Positions 24,436 through 24,774 of a stretch of 24,774 nt of DNA are shown here, in pieces. The translations under genes and the position numbers were made by a program. Source of the stretch: CAVZLD01 sp964522605 (lineage in GTDB: Bacteria > Planctomycetota > Planctomycetia > Pirellulales > Pirellulaceae); the NCBI GenBank assembly GCA_964522605.1, contig CAZFWV010000067.1, forward strand, positions 1 through 24,774, in the 5' to 3' direction. Every line of letters begins with the position of its first letter. Position 1 is the stretch's first letter. A model generated the notes under the pieces. That model ran no database searches, was not told the DNA's origin, and saw only the letters and a program-made list of their open reading frames with translations.

Positions 24436-24774
24436 CTACGCGCGGCAGCCGTTGAGGTTGGCGACGTGGCGGCAGCGGCGGTGCGCGGCGGCGGCGCGGA
24501 GTCGGGCGCGGTCGAACGAGAAGGCGACGCCCAGCAGGTGCGGGCGGGTGAAGAGTTGGGTGAGCGTCTGCTGCCAGGTGTCCCAGGTCAGTTTCAAGCG
24601 GTCCAGCAGCGCCGTGACTTCGGGCCCCACGCGCGCTTTCCCGGATCGTACGAGGCGACTCGTCGCATCGACCAGCCGCAGGTAGCTGCCCAGCGAAAAT
24701 CCGTCCAGCACCCCGACGCGGGCGTCGCCCTGTGCTCGACGATCTTCCAGCGGACAAAGCCAAAGACCGCGTTC
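24436..24774 (-). CDS. C-terminal end of a planctomycete Y1/RAYT-type transposase (partial)
   Basis: Frame open from the window edge to a stop at 24436-24438; the N-terminus is outside. The visible 112 codons begin ERGLWLCPLEDRR, then GVLDGFSLGSYLRLVDATSRLVRSGKARVGPEV, DRLKLTWDTWQQTL, RPHLLGVAFSFDRARLR and HHVANLNGCRA-like (RCRHVANLNGCRA). I recognise this arrangement from memory as the C-terminal part of planctomycete REP-associated tyrosine (Y1) transposases, where 'CPIEDRR', 'SYLxLLDxTGR' and a terminal 'HLANLxGC' recur. The catalytic HUH and Tyr motifs are not in the window, so this assignment rests on the tail alone. It is downstream of a glycosyltransferase that reads toward it, and repeats with a GGACAGGC core lie just beyond its stop. 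Confidence 0.65.
   Translation of the reverse strand, partial: ERGLWLCPLEDRRAQGDARVGVLDGFSLGSYLRLVDATSRLVRSGKARVGPEVTALLDRLKLTWDTWQQTLTQLFTRPHLLGVAFSFDRARLRAAAAHRRCRHVANLNGCRA

Noticed and set aside
24239..24763. 174-residue minus-strand frame at the window end
   Set aside because: It is the Arg/Pro-rich alternative frame of the transposase C-terminus.

Overview
The window looks like part of a planctomycete chromosome, most likely from the Pirellula/Rhodopirellula/Blastopirellula side of the phylum. The evidence is the protein content: a secreted mosaic protein with the planctomycete LEPR-XLL N-terminal motif and ELWxxDGT repeats, a BBP7-type outer-membrane barrel, a DUF6807 (PmoA-like) secreted protein, a TIGR03032/DUF4915 protein, a fused MetX-MetW, and the C-terminal end of a planctomycete-style Y1/RAYT transposase. 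No tRNA, rRNA, CRISPR array or complete insertion sequence was found.

Layout. 12-2724: a membrane-anchored protein of unknown function and an SGNH/GDSL esterase-like membrane protein with TPRs, convergent and only 4 nt apart. 2725-3353: a non-coding spacer holding a 316-bp element with long terminal inverted repeats, short GC hairpins and a 19-bp triplicate repeat. 3354-6495: a two-gene methionine operon, metY then a metX-metW fusion. 6511-6625: a 115-bp palindromic MITE-like element. 6706-9082: a diacylglycerol-kinase-family lipid kinase and an MFS transporter. 9083-9615: a spacer with two palindromic repeat-like segments. 9616-10608: secreted DUF6807 protein. 10717-12827 (minus): a glycosyltransferase translationally coupled (ATGA) to a secreted nucleoside-hydrolase-like protein. 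13119-14570: BBP7 barrel. 14631-20338 (minus): a TIGR03032 gene followed by the ~1,505-residue surface protein. 20339-20815: spacer with a perfect 24-bp inverted repeat. 20816-21295: ATC-hydrolase family protein. 21388-24061: two divergent GT-B glycosyltransferases. 24062-24774: repeats and the 3' end of a transposase gene.

The best-supported pathway is methionine synthesis: the MetX half makes O-acetyl-L-homoserine, MetY converts it with sulfide to homocysteine, and the fused MetW half probably modulates MetX. The other large theme is the cell surface: lipid kinase, several glycosyltransferases, outer-membrane barrel, LEPR-XLL protein and secreted hydrolase-like proteins.

The most unusual feature is the density of unrelated palindromic repeats in the spacers. 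One core (GGACAGGC) recurs between genes, beside the transposase remnant, and inside the coding sequence just after the BBP7 signal peptide. I see no convincing new defence or mobile system; the strongest leads are the repeat families and the coupled gene pairs.
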